This document shows, one piece after another, positions 8,626 through 16,567 of a stretch of DNA of 43,166 nucleotides. The stretch lies in the NCBI RefSeq assembly GCF_900115605.1, contig NZ_FOXC01000023.1:1-43166 (forward strand), read 5' to 3'. This DNA is from Halolactibacillus halophilus (GTDB taxonomy: Bacteria; Bacillota; Bacilli; Bacillales; Amphibacillaceae). The first letter of the stretch is position 1. Each line of letters opens with the position of its first letter. Below the pieces are notes generated by a model, which was not told where the DNA came from, made no database searches, and worked only from the letters and a program-made list of their open reading frames with translations. A program made the position numbers and the translations under genes.

Positions 8626-8663
8626 TTATGACTACCCCCTCTCCATCTAAAATGGTTAATATA

Positions 8664-9494
8664 TTACTGATTAATACGGTTAAACAACGTTAGTTTTCGC
8701 TTATCTGTCACAAATGCGCGTTTATTGAAGACTTGATATTCATTTTCTTTAACGACTTGTATAATCTCACGGTAGTAACGAGCCGCTAATTTTAGGGTAA
8801 GCGCACTTTTTTTCGGGTATTGATCAACATACGCTAGGCCTTCGGTAAACCACAGATCAGCTTGGTCAGTTAAATCATCAATCACTGCTTTAAATTGCTC
8901 ATTAACTTCTTGGTTATCAAACATCGTTAATGTATAACCGTGTCGGCCAAATACTTCTAGGGGCAAATAGCGCCGGTTCAGTGTCATATCTTGTCCAACA
9001 TCACGAATAATATTGACAATCTGCATCCCTTTACCAAGTTGAATACCGGCTTGAATGAGCTCATCTGTTGGATCCGGATGCAGAATTGGGATCAGCATTT
9101 CACCGACACTGCCAGCCACTCGGTAACAATAATCTTCAAGTGCAGCCATCGTGTCGTATTCAGTTTGCTTGAAATCTAACAACTGACCACTCATCTGAAT
9201 ATAGTAAGGAGCTTTTGTCAGTGGGAAAGCATCAAATGCCCAGCGCAGTGCGGGCCAAATAAAATGGCCTTCGGCTTTCTCTAACTGATCAAAGTGCGTC
9301 TTAATCTCATCAATCGTATAAACGGATGTTTCTGGTTCATCAACCGCATCATCAATTAATCGACAAAATGCATACACGACATAAACCGCTTCGCGTTCTT
9401 GTCTTGGTAAGAATTTAAACGCATGATAAAAGCTTGATGACCCTTGTTTCATCATTGTTTTCGCTTGCTCGCGTAAATCTTTCGCTAAATACAT
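8664..9494 (-). CDS. crtM: 4,4'-diapophytoene (dehydrosqualene) synthase
   Basis: 276 residues of the squalene/phytoene synthase fold. The two aspartate-rich Mg-diphosphate sites are DDAVD (48-52) and DVGQD (165-169), the latter in IIRDVGQDMTLNRRYLP. CrtM condenses two farnesyl diphosphates into 4,4'-diapophytoene. The C30 assignment rests on the length (about that of staphylococcal CrtM) and on the CrtN-type neighbours, not on a residue that excludes C40. ATG 9494 is four bases from the stop of the upstream desaturase gene, so coupling is likely. Confidence 0.85.
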   Translation of the reverse strand: MYLAKDLREQAKTMMKQGSSSFYHAFKFLPRQEREAVYVVYAFCRLIDDAVDEPETSVYTIDEIKTHFDQLEKAEGHFIWPALRWAFDAFPLTKAPYYIQMSGQLLDFKQTEYDTMAALEDYCYRVAGSVGEMLIPILHPDPTDELIQAGIQLGKGMQIVNIIRDVGQDMTLNRRYLPLEVFGRHGYTLTMFDNQEVNEQFKAVIDDLTDQADLWFTEGLAYVDQYPKKSALTLKLAARYYREIIQVVKENEYQVFNKRAFVTDKRKLTLFNRINQ

Positions 9495-9497
9495 GCC

Positions 9498-10934
9498 TTA
9501 CTCTCCTCTTTCTATTGCTTGTTTCAATAATCGCGCCCCCTGCATGACAATCGGGACCCCACCACCTGGATGAACACTGGCCCCTACCGCATACAGCCCT
9601 TTAATCGTCGGGTGAACAATCTGGGGACGAAAGGCACCAGATTGTGACAACAATGGACTAACGCCAAACCCCCCTCCTAAATATAAACCATCTCGTTCAG
9701 CATCACGCGGTGTGCGTACTTTTTTCCACTCGATATGTTTCGTTAAATCTTTATAAGCGGCTGCTTCTAACCAGCTTAATTGCTTATCAACGAAAGTGTG
9801 AAGCTCTTTTTCAGTAGGATCAATAGCGGCTGGAACAGGGATTAGGACATACAATGTGCTATTTAATTGGGATTGTTGTTCAATCGCGCTTGGATTAAAC
9901 ACATAAAGTGATGGATCCATTGGTAGTGTTTGTTTTTCCATGACACTTTTCATATAGTAATTAAAATCACCTGACATGAAAAATTGATGGGGCAGCTGAT
10001 CGTTATATTGTTTCGATAAGCCTAAATAGACCAAAATACAACCACTCGATGGTTTTAATGGCCGATTCCAGACTTTATGATGATCAATCAGACCTTCTAT
10101 CGTTGGATAATCTCCGTTATACACTACTTTATCATATAATTCAGACTTGCCGGAAGAAATCAGGCCTTTTATCTGATTATTTTCAACAATGATTCTATCA
10201 ACCTTCGTTTCTTTTTTTACAATCACGCCTTGATCATATAAATACGTTTCTAGTCTTGGTATGAGTGAATAATACCCGCCTTTGATATACCAGACACCAA
10301 AGGCATGTTCACTATAAGAAATTAACCCGTATAAAGCTGGAACTTGATGCGGTGCACCACCAATATAGAGTGTTTGTAAACTATAGGCCGCCCTTAGCCG
10401 TTGATCGTTGAAAAATCGTGACAGATAGTCCGTCACCGTTCGGTATGATTTCGACTTTAGGACAAAATTTAAATTGGTTAACGATAGAAAGTCACGTTTA
10501 GTTTGAAAGTCACGTGTTAAAAACGCCTTTACGCCGAAGTCATATACGCCCTTCATTTCACGTAAATAACGTTCAAATCCGTCACCGTCACCCGGAAATA
10601 TCTGATCAATTTCTGCCTTTGTTTTAGCCGGATCACGGTGTTTCCGAAAGTTAGTACCGTCTTTGAAATGAATATCATAAACAGGATCAACCTGGATTAA
10701 CTCATATTGGTCGTCTGTAAATCCTACCTCATGAAAAATCTCTTTGAGTAATTCTGGCAACAACACAATCGTTGGACCTTGATCTATTTCATAGTGACCC
10801 TGTCTTTCATAGGTTAATCGCCCACCTAATCGGTCTGACTGTTCGTATAATGTCACCTCATGCCCTAAACGCCTTAAATATAAACTCGCCGTAATACCAC
10901 CAATTCCACCACCAACTACTGCTATCTTCGTCAT
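9498..10934 (-). CDS. crtN: CrtN-family carotenoid desaturase, closest in pattern to diapophytoene desaturase
   Basis: 478 residues from ATG 10934, beginning MTKIAVVGGGIGGITASLYL, the FAD-binding GxGxxG fold. The block LQTLYIGGAPHQVPALYG followed by FGVWYIKGGYYSL resembles S. aureus CrtN (FQTLYIG...HFIKGGMYG), and the C-terminal signature is VGASVHPGGGVPIV. It would desaturate 4,4'-diapophytoene to diaponeurosporene or a related C30 product. An upstream in-frame ATG at 11000 abuts a 30-base palindrome and has no ribosome site, so I rejected it. The SD for 10934 is itself weak (a G-run 30-40 bases upstream), so a nearby GTG or TTG is possible. A second paralogue lies upstream, and the split of steps between them is uncertain. 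Confidence 0.75.
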   Translation of the reverse strand: MTKIAVVGGGIGGITASLYLRRLGHEVTLYEQSDRLGGRLTYERQGHYEIDQGPTIVLLPELLKEIFHEVGFTDDQYELIQVDPVYDIHFKDGTNFRKHRDPAKTKAEIDQIFPGDGDGFERYLREMKGVYDFGVKAFLTRDFQTKRDFLSLTNLNFVLKSKSYRTVTDYLSRFFNDQRLRAAYSLQTLYIGGAPHQVPALYGLISYSEHAFGVWYIKGGYYSLIPRLETYLYDQGVIVKKETKVDRIIVENNQIKGLISSGKSELYDKVVYNGDYPTIEGLIDHHKVWNRPLKPSSGCILVYLGLSKQYNDQLPHQFFMSGDFNYYMKSVMEKQTLPMDPSLYVFNPSAIEQQSQLNSTLYVLIPVPAAIDPTEKELHTFVDKQLSWLEAAAYKDLTKHIEWKKVRTPRDAERDGLYLGGGFGVSPLLSQSGAFRPQIVHPTIKGLYAVGASVHPGGGVPIVMQGARLLKQAIERGE

Positions 10935-11000
10935 CACTCTTGACAAATAACCACTCGTTACTTGTCTTCCCCCCTTCTTTAGTTCATGTGTATATGGCAT

Positions 11001-11030
11001 AAAAGAGCGAGACTTAAGTCTCGCTCTTTT
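11001..11030 (-). terminator. 30-base perfect palindrome between the two desaturase genes
   Basis: AAAAGAGCGAGACTT and its exact reverse complement meet without spacer. As RNA it folds into a stable hairpin ending in UUUU. It sits 30 bases after the stop of the upstream desaturase and 67 bases before the next start. No promoter is visible between it and the next gene, so it probably attenuates rather than ends transcription of the crt operon. Confidence 0.6.
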
Positions 11031-11059
11031 CGTTCTCTATTCATCATTAAAAGAACAGG

Positions 11060-12559
11060 TCAGTTGTCCTCTCTTATGACATATTGTTGATCTAACAAAC
11101 GCGCACTAATCAGCGCGGACTGATAAATCGTCGGTAACCCACTACCAGGATGTGTTCCACCACCAACTAAAAAGACATGATCAATATCTTCAAATTTATT
11201 GTGAGGACGGAAATACATCATCTGTGATAAGTTATGTGCTAAATTAAAAGTCGCACCCTTATATACGTTGTACTCATCTTGCCAGTCTTGCGGCGTCACA
11301 ATCTTTTCTACTTCGATATGTTGACGCAAGTTTTCTAAACCTGGCTCTTTTTCTAACCGGCCCAGTATTTTCTCTCGTAATATGGGCTGTTCTTTTTCCC
11401 AGTCAATATCCGCTTCTAAATTAGGGACAGGCACTAAAACATACAGAGACGACTTCCCTTGCGGCGCCAGTGTGGGATCAAGTTTCGACGGATTATGGAC
11501 GTAAATTGAGTCATCATCCGACAAAATCCCACCAGACGTGACATTTTTAACATTTTGTTCATAATCATTCGCAAATAGAATCATATGGTGTGGTAAATCA
11601 AGCGGTTGATCAACTCCTAAGTACAACATAAAGGTCGATAAGGATACACCTTTTTTATCTAATTTGTCTTTTTTATATTTTGTTAAATCCTTTTGGTCAA
11701 ATAATTGCATCATCGCGTAACCAAAGTCAGCATTAATGACGACATCATCTGAGTACTTCTTTTCTCCACTTACTAACTCTACACCGATAGCTTGTTTGTC
11801 TTCGACTAAAACTCGCTTAACTGGAGTATTTAAATGAATCGTCCCACCTAATTCCCTGATTACATCCGCCATTTTTTCTGATACTTGACTCACACCGCCT
11901 GTCGGATGAAAAAGACCACCGGAATGTTCTAAATAGGACAGCATCGTAAATGTCCCAGGACAATCCCAAGCTGACATGCCTAAATATTTTGACTGGAAAG
12001 AAAACGCCCATTTTAATCGTTCATCATCAAAGTACTTGGATAAACAACTATATACTGTTTCAAATGCATCTAAATGAGGTAACGCCGTAATCGCTTCTTT
12101 GGACATATAATCCGTCAGCGAGCCAAACGGTTTTCTTAATAAATTACTGACAACATCAAATTTCTTTTTTTCTCGCTTTAAAAAACGCCAATAACCGTTA
12201 CCATTACCAGGAAATAATCGTTCTATTTCTTCGTATGTCTTTTGGTGATTACGACTTGGTTTAAATTCAATGTCACCAAATTTTAAGGTGTAAAGCGGAT
12301 CAACTTCTGTCATTGGAATATAATCTTTAAGATCGCGTCCACTCTCTGTAAACACTTCTTCTAAGACTGATGGCATCATATAAAAAGTTGGTCCTAAATC
12401 AAAATGAAAATCGCCTACGGTTAACCTTGACGTTCTCCCGCCTACTTGTGCTGCCTTTTCAAAAACATCCACATGATAACCTTTATGTAACAACTGCATC
12501 GCAATCGCAAGACCACCCGGACCTGCACCAACCACACTAACGGACTGATTTAACATCAC
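11060..12559 (-). CDS. phytoene desaturase-family flavoprotein (CrtI/CrtN-like)
   Basis: 499 residues. The N-terminal FAD site is SVVGAGPGGLAIAMQLLHKG. The substrate region is FQSKYLGMSAWDCPGTFTML with LFHPTGGVSQ, then SSLYVLVPVPNL, and the C-terminal signature is GGGTHPGSGLPTIYQSA. These patterns are nearer to CrtI-type desaturases and the Bacillaceae CrtN variants than to S. aureus CrtP. It is the first gene of the crt operon. With the second CrtN-like enzyme it may perform successive desaturations, or one of the pair may oxidise the terminal methyl. The promoter lies at 12626-12655 and carries repeats that fit a CarH operator. Confidence 0.78.
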   Translation of the reverse strand: MMLNQSVSVVGAGPGGLAIAMQLLHKGYHVDVFEKAAQVGGRTSRLTVGDFHFDLGPTFYMMPSVLEEVFTESGRDLKDYIPMTEVDPLYTLKFGDIEFKPSRNHQKTYEEIERLFPGNGNGYWRFLKREKKKFDVVSNLLRKPFGSLTDYMSKEAITALPHLDAFETVYSCLSKYFDDERLKWAFSFQSKYLGMSAWDCPGTFTMLSYLEHSGGLFHPTGGVSQVSEKMADVIRELGGTIHLNTPVKRVLVEDKQAIGVELVSGEKKYSDDVVINADFGYAMMQLFDQKDLTKYKKDKLDKKGVSLSTFMLYLGVDQPLDLPHHMILFANDYEQNVKNVTSGGILSDDDSIYVHNPSKLDPTLAPQGKSSLYVLVPVPNLEADIDWEKEQPILREKILGRLEKEPGLENLRQHIEVEKIVTPQDWQDEYNVYKGATFNLAHNLSQMMYFRPHNKFEDIDHVFLVGGGTHPGSGLPTIYQSALISARLLDQQYVIREDN

Positions 12560-12625
12560 ACTTCACGCCTTTCTTTTAATTCCTTCTAATTCATATGTCT
12601 TTTCCGTGACTTTTCCTTACAATCA

Positions 12626-12655
12626 TTATATAATAACTGTATAACTTTTGTATAG
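12626..12655 (-). promoter_or_regulatory. promoter of the carotenoid operon
   Basis: Minus strand: -35 TATACA (12650-12655), an 18-base spacer and a perfect TATAAT (12626-12631). The -35 hexamer is itself one unit of the repeated TGTA/TACA operator, so bound regulator would block RNA polymerase. Confidence 0.6.
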
Positions 12656-12675
12656 AATTATACTTTATTTTGTAG
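12639..12675. promoter_or_regulatory. candidate CarH operator: 11-bp-phased TGTA repeats
   Basis: TGTA occurs at 12639, 12650 and 12672, which is spacing of 11 and 22 bases; the 12661 position holds a degenerate copy (ATAC). Read on the minus strand, the three good copies fit nTnnACAn, the repeat I recall from Thermus CarH operators, which are also tandem at 11 bp and overlap a -35 box. The binding itself is an inference. Confidence 0.5.
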
Positions 12676-12730
12676 AATCTTAATCTATCTAATTTAAAAA
12701 GTTAAAAAGGCTGATGCTTGTCTAAAATCA

Positions 12731-12759
12731 TGACAAACAAGTGAGGATTTTGTATACTT
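12731..12759 (+). promoter_or_regulatory. promoter of the B12/MerR regulator gene
   Basis: -35 ATGACA (12731-12736), a 17-base spacer and -10 TATACT (12754-12759). It is divergent from the crt promoter. An inverted repeat TTGTC...GACAA overlaps its -35. Confidence 0.6.
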
Positions 12760-12785
12760 TTAAATAGAAAAAAAGGGGTGGAGCT

Positions 12786-13658
12786 ATGTACGGCATTAAA
12801 CGCATCGCAGAACTCACGGGCGTTTCTCCTATCACCTTAAGGGCATGGGAAAATCGCTATGGCGTTATTTTACCAGACCGCACAGATGGTGGAACACGAG
12901 TGTATACCGATGAACATTTAGAAGATTTAAAGTGGGTCATCCGACAAAAAAAGCAGAACCACTTAACCATCGGTCAAGCCATGCAAGCACTTGAAGATAA
13001 ACGGCAACATATTAAAAAAGCACAAATTTCAAAAGATGACTACCCGCGTTTTATTGACGGGTTATTTTTATTACTGAAACATCATCAGTTAGATAAAGCG
13101 AGCAACTACGTCGAAGACTTAAAAGAATTAATTGAAATCGATATTCTCTTTCACAATATCTTCATCCCTATTTTAACGCGAATTGGACTTGAGTGGGAGC
13201 ACGGAGACTTATCTGTTGCGGAAGAACACTACATGAGTCACTTTATCCAGCAACAAATTGCGCATTACTTCTATCATTATGAAGTAAAATCAAAACGCGC
13301 AACGGCCGTTGCGGTCTGTCCGGTCGATGAAATGCACCAAATTGGGCTGTTGTTGTTTTCTATTTTCTTAAAACAACATGGCATTGACGTCTTATTCGTC
13401 GGCGAAGCCACCCCGCTTGACGATGTGAAGAAAATGATCGCAGAAAACGATATTCGCTTAGCGGCTATCTCACTAACAACATCACATGAACTAGAGAATG
13501 TGATAACATTTTTAGATACGTTAAATAAAGATTTCCCTCACGTTAAACTGGCCATCGGTGGACAACAAGCATCAGAATTACCCAAACGCTTTCATTCATA
13601 CTTGATTAGTCCTGATCCCGTTGACTGGACGACATGGGTGATGGACACGATGGCTTAA
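12786..13658 (+). CDS. MerR-family regulator with B12-binding domain (CarH/LitR-type photoreceptor)
   Basis: 290 residues. Residues 1-70 form a MerR winged helix (IKRIAELTGVSPITLRAWENRYG). Residues 85-165 form the helical B12 cap with W137 and E147-H148 (W-x9-EH). Residues 172-290 form a Rossmann B12 domain with the lower-ligand motif ExHxxG (E182, H184, G187). These correspond to Trp131, Glu141/His142 and His177 of Thermus CarH. In that family, adenosylcobalamin binding gives a DNA-bound tetramer in the dark, and light breaks the Co-C bond and releases repression. Divergent placement next to the crt operon makes the carotenoid genes the likely target. AGGGGTGGAG precedes the ATG. Light response is inferred, not shown. 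Confidence 0.88.
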   Translation: MYGIKRIAELTGVSPITLRAWENRYGVILPDRTDGGTRVYTDEHLEDLKWVIRQKKQNHLTIGQAMQALEDKRQHIKKAQISKDDYPRFIDGLFLLLKHHQLDKASNYVEDLKELIEIDILFHNIFIPILTRIGLEWEHGDLSVAEEHYMSHFIQQQIAHYFYHYEVKSKRATAVAVCPVDEMHQIGLLLFSIFLKQHGIDVLFVGEATPLDDVKKMIAENDIRLAAISLTTSHELENVITFLDTLNKDFPHVKLAIGGQQASELPKRFHSYLISPDPVDWTTWVMDTMA

Positions 13659-13681
13659 TATTTTAACGTGTTACTTCAATT

Positions 13682-13718
13682 AATCACCTCGAGTTTTCCT
13701 AACCTGAGGTGATTTTTT
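13682..13718 (+). terminator. rho-independent terminator after the B12/MerR gene
   Basis: The 9-bp stem AATCACCTC (13682-13690) / GAGGTGATT (13706-13714) is followed by TTTT. Confidence 0.8.
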
Positions 13719-13725
13719 ATCGTCT

Positions 13726-13785
13726 TAGAGCGAGAAGATACCTTCCTCAAGTGCATTAGCACGAAGTGGGGGATGAATCGCTTGT
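13726..13785 (+). repeat. solitary IS605/IS1341-type right-end sequence, copy B
   Basis: Matches the inverse of 131-190 at 51 of 60 bases. The shared core is CTTCCTCAAGTGC with GATGAATCG at the end. There is no transposase or TnpB gene on either side. It ends right at the -35 of the pepT promoter. Confidence 0.5.
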
Positions 13786-13814
13786 TTTAAATATTTTAGA
13801 ATTCATGCTACACT
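13786..13814 (+). promoter_or_regulatory. probable pepT promoter with extended -10
   Basis: TTTAAA (13786-13791), a 17-base spacer and TACACT (13809-13814) preceded by TGC, an extended -10. The -35 abuts the end of the IS605-like repeat, so an insertion may have supplied or reset it. Confidence 0.4.
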
Positions 13815-13844
13815 TATGAAAAACACTTTGGAGGAATAAATGAT

Positions 13845-15092
13845 ATGAAGGATACTTTATTAAACCGTTTTATCTCTTACGTAAAAATAGATACCCAATC
13901 CGATGAATCAAGTGACACATGTCCATCGACCGCTAAACAATGGACCTTACTTAACCAATTAAAACAAGAATTACTTGACCTTGGCATGACTGATGTGACG
14001 CTTGATGACAACGGTTATTTATTCGCAACTTTAAAAGGAAATACCACCACTACCGTACCAACGGTTGGCTTTTTAGCCCATGTCGATACCGCAACTGACT
14101 TTACTGGGACAAATGTTAATCCGCAACTACACGAAGACTATAATGGTGACGACATTGTCTTAAACACTGATAAACAAATCATCATGGAAACAAAAAAGTA
14201 CCCACAACTTTCAAACTATCTTGGACATACGCTGATCACTACTGACGGTACAACGCTCCTTGGTGCTGATAATAAAGCCGGGGTAGCTGAAATTATGACG
14301 GCAATGGCCTATCTTATTCAACATCCTGATATTTTGCACGGGGATATCCGAATTGGTTTCACCCCTGATGAGGAGATTGGTCGGGGACCGCACGAATTTG
14401 ACGTCGATGCTTTCGGAGCCGACTTTGCTTATACAGTTGATGGTGGACCTATTGGTGAATTGCAGTATGAAAGTTTTAATGCCGCTTATGCGAAAGTGCG
14501 CTTTTTCGGTAATAACGTCCATCCAGGTACCGCTAAAAATAAGATGGTCCACGCAACAAAGCTTTCAATGGCGTTTCATGACCGCTTACCAAAAGACGAA
14601 GCACCTGAATTTACTGAGGGGTATGAAGGTTTTTATCACCTCTTATCAATGTCAGGTGATGTCGAACAGGCTGAACTTTATTATATCGTTCGTGATCACG
14701 ATACCGATCAATTCCATCAACGAAAAGACCGACTCAATAAGATGGTGCTAGAGTTTAAACAAAAATACGGTGATGCGGCGATCGAGATAGAGATGAATGA
14801 TCAGTATTACAATATGAAAAATAAGATTGAAGAAAAAATGGCCATTGTTGATGTGGCGAGTGAAGCAATGACTACCTTAAACATTCAACCGGTGATTGAG
14901 CCGATTCGTGGCGGGACAGATGGCGCCCAGCTATCATACAAAGGACTGCCTACGCCTAATATTTTTACTGGTGGTGAAAATTTCCACGGTAAGTTTGAAT
15001 TTGCCTCACTGGATGACATGACAAAATCGGTTCAAACCATTTGTAAAATCGCTGAACTGATTCCTAACTACTACTTGGCGGGTAAATTATGA
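13845..15092 (+). CDS. pepT: peptidase T (aminotripeptidase)
   Basis: 415 residues, the usual PepT length, M20B metallopeptidase. It has the first zinc ligand region AHVDTATD (H79, D81), [12 protein letters not shown] with the bridging Asp, the catalytic PDEEIGRG, the dimerisation-domain histidine in [12 protein letters not shown], and a C-terminal [11 protein letters not shown] plus [12 protein letters not shown]. It removes the N-terminal residue from tripeptides in the cytosol. A GGAGG site precedes ATG 13845. Its TGA overlaps the ATG of the next gene by four bases (ATGA), so the pair is one transcription unit. Confidence 0.95.
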   Translation: MKDTLLNRFISYVKIDTQSDESSDTCPSTAKQWTLLNQLKQELLDLGMTDVTLDDNGYLFATLKGNTTTTVPTVGFLAHVDTATDFTGTNVNPQLHEDYNGDDIVLNTDKQIIMETKKYPQLSNYLGHTLITTDGTTLLGADNKAGVAEIMTAMAYLIQHPDILHGDIRIGFTPDEEIGRGPHEFDVDAFGADFAYTVDGGPIGELQYESFNAAYAKVRFFGNNVHPGTAKNKMVHATKLSMAFHDRLPKDEAPEFTEGYEGFYHLLSMSGDVEQAELYYIVRDHDTDQFHQRKDRLNKMVLEFKQKYGDAAIEIEMNDQYYNMKNKIEEKMAIVDVASEAMTTLNIQPVIEPIRGGTDGAQLSYKGLPTPNIFTGGENFHGKFEFASLDDMTKSVQTICKIAELIPNYYLAGKL

Positions 15093-15757
15093 TTGGAGAC
15101 ATTCGAAGGTTTATCAAGGCACATCGTTCTTTAGTCTTCTTAAGTCTTAGCTTTATCACGTTGTATCTTGCCGGTGCGCTCTTTATTGAACTCGCTGAAG
15201 ACGTGCTTGAAGGAGAAGGGTTCTATATCGACCGCGTCATCGAAGATGCGCTTGTTTTAGAGGAAAACCAAAGTCTTTATACCTTTTACAGTTGGGTGAC
15301 AGAACTCGGTTCAGCTTGGTTTCTCATTGCCGCCTCACTTGTGACGATATTTGTGTTAGTGAAGTTTTATCAACAACGCTTTCTTGTGACAATGTTTCTT
15401 ATTAATATGGCCGGAACATCCGGATTAACGTTACTTCTCAAACAGTTTTTCGGCCGCGATCGTCCCAATGTGATTGAGGCTTTTGACGGGATTGGTTACA
15501 GTTTTCCTAGCGGACATGCGACAGGTGCGATGGCCTTTTATGGTTTCCTCATCTTTCTTGTCATCATTAGTCAACAAAGACGGGCGCTTAAAATCACTTT
15601 AAGTCTCATTCTCAGTATCATCATTGTTAACGTGATGATGAGTCGTGTGTTCTTGCACGTCCACTACCTTACTGATGTCATTGCCGGTGCGACACTGAGC
15701 TTTATTTGGCTTGGCGTATCTATTCTAAGTATTCTCTTTATCTGGCGAAAAAATTGA
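15089..15757 (+). CDS. PAP2-family membrane phosphatase
   Basis: 222 residues with five or six membrane spans. The three PAP2/acid-phosphatase motifs are present in order: KQFFGRDRP (KxxxxxxRP), PSGHATG (PSGH) and [12 protein letters not shown] (SRxxxxxHxxxD). Enzymes of this type in Bacilli dephosphorylate undecaprenyl pyrophosphate, phosphatidylglycerophosphate or diacylglycerol pyrophosphate on the outer membrane face; the substrate here is not decided. Coupling to pepT by the ATGA overlap looks like operon packing rather than a shared pathway. Confidence 0.85.
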   Translation: MIGDIRRFIKAHRSLVFLSLSFITLYLAGALFIELAEDVLEGEGFYIDRVIEDALVLEENQSLYTFYSWVTELGSAWFLIAASLVTIFVLVKFYQQRFLVTMFLINMAGTSGLTLLLKQFFGRDRPNVIEAFDGIGYSFPSGHATGAMAFYGFLIFLVIISQQRRALKITLSLILSIIIVNVMMSRVFLHVHYLTDVIAGATLSFIWLGVSILSILFIWRKN

Positions 15758-15782
15758 ACCTAATCACCTGTAAAACCAAACA

Positions 15783-15822
15783 TTAAAGCCGTAAGTGACG
15801 AAGCTATCACTTACGGCTTTAA
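15783..15822. terminator. 16-bp perfect hairpin between convergent genes
   Basis: The stem TTAAAGCCGTAAGTGA (15783-15798) / TCACTTACGGCTTTAA (15807-15822) has an 8-base loop. The U tracts on both sides are poor, but its place between the convergent PAP2 and HD genes fits a bidirectional terminator. Confidence 0.6.
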
Positions 15823-15864
15823 TAAATACCTATTTTTAAAATACCTTTGATCCAGTTAATCACT

Positions 15865-16380
15865 CTAGTCACTAAGAAAATAATCAATTTGCCGGTCCAG
15901 CGCTTGAATTCTATCAAGTGCTTTTTCATGACTAATTTTACGGTAGTGGTGATTACCCCCAACTTCTTCTACTTTCGTATCGGCTTCATGTACGAGCTGT
16001 TGTAGTGGGGTTAAGTTTAACTTTCCTTCTGGCAAATAGGAATCGGTATGCAAAAGAATCGCAAGTGCGATTGCTTTGGCTTTCTTACGATCTTCACCTA
16101 AACGAATCAATAATTTATGCGCGCGTTCTGCGCCTTTAATCGCATGAATATCATTTTCTTTATATAAATCATAGTCCCATTCCCCATCACGATACCATTC
16201 ATAGTGACCAATATCATGTAAGAAGCCTGCTTTTGTTGCTAAATCCGGATCAACCCCAAAATCCTCCGCAATCTCTAAGGCAACTTCAGCAACATCAATC
16301 GCATGAGCCATACCGGAGCGATTGACATACTTTTGCACAATATGATGATGATATAACTCTTCTAGTCTGACTTGTCGCAA
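15865..16380 (-). CDS. HD-domain phosphohydrolase
   Basis: 171 residues. The metal-binding HD motif is in GFLHDIGHYEWYRDG, with an upstream histidine in SGMAHAIDVAEVALEIAEDF, a further histidine in ENDIHAIKGAERAH, and the late LLHTDSYLP. It is a stand-alone single HD domain, so it is probably a cytosolic phosphohydrolase. Substrate is unknown. The start is TTG (16378-16380), chosen because AAAGGGGGG lies eight bases upstream and no ATG fits. Confidence 0.75.
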   Translation of the reverse strand: MRQVRLEELYHHHIVQKYVNRSGMAHAIDVAEVALEIAEDFGVDPDLATKAGFLHDIGHYEWYRDGEWDYDLYKENDIHAIKGAERAHKLLIRLGEDRKKAKAIALAILLHTDSYLPEGKLNLTPLQQLVHEADTKVEEVGGNHHYRKISHEKALDRIQALDRQIDYFLSD

Positions 16381-16530
16381 TCGAATCGCCCCCCTTTATT
16401 TTTTCTTACTAACCTAGCACGTTTTTAAAAAAGACGCAAGTTAGTTTACCATTCCCAATTGATTGCTTTAGCAAACGTACAGGCGGCTATTTCATACCTA
16501 CGCCTTATTCATTTAAAAGGAGAAAAGAAG

Positions 16531-16561
16531 CAAAAAAAGCTCATCCCATCAAAGGATAAGC
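16531..16561 (-). terminator. rho-independent terminator after the ROK kinase gene
   Basis: On the minus strand GCTTATCC pairs with GGGATGAGC, followed by seven T. Confidence 0.75.
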
Positions 16562-16567
16562 ATTCAT

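Noticed and set aside
10935-11000. Extended N-terminus of the second desaturase starting at 11000
   Set aside because: The extra 22 residues precede the FAD-binding start of the family, the ATG abuts a terminator-like palindrome, and no ribosome site precedes it.
14353-14751. A 132-codon ORF in another frame of pepT
   Set aside because: Lies wholly inside a highly conserved gene and has no family resemblance.
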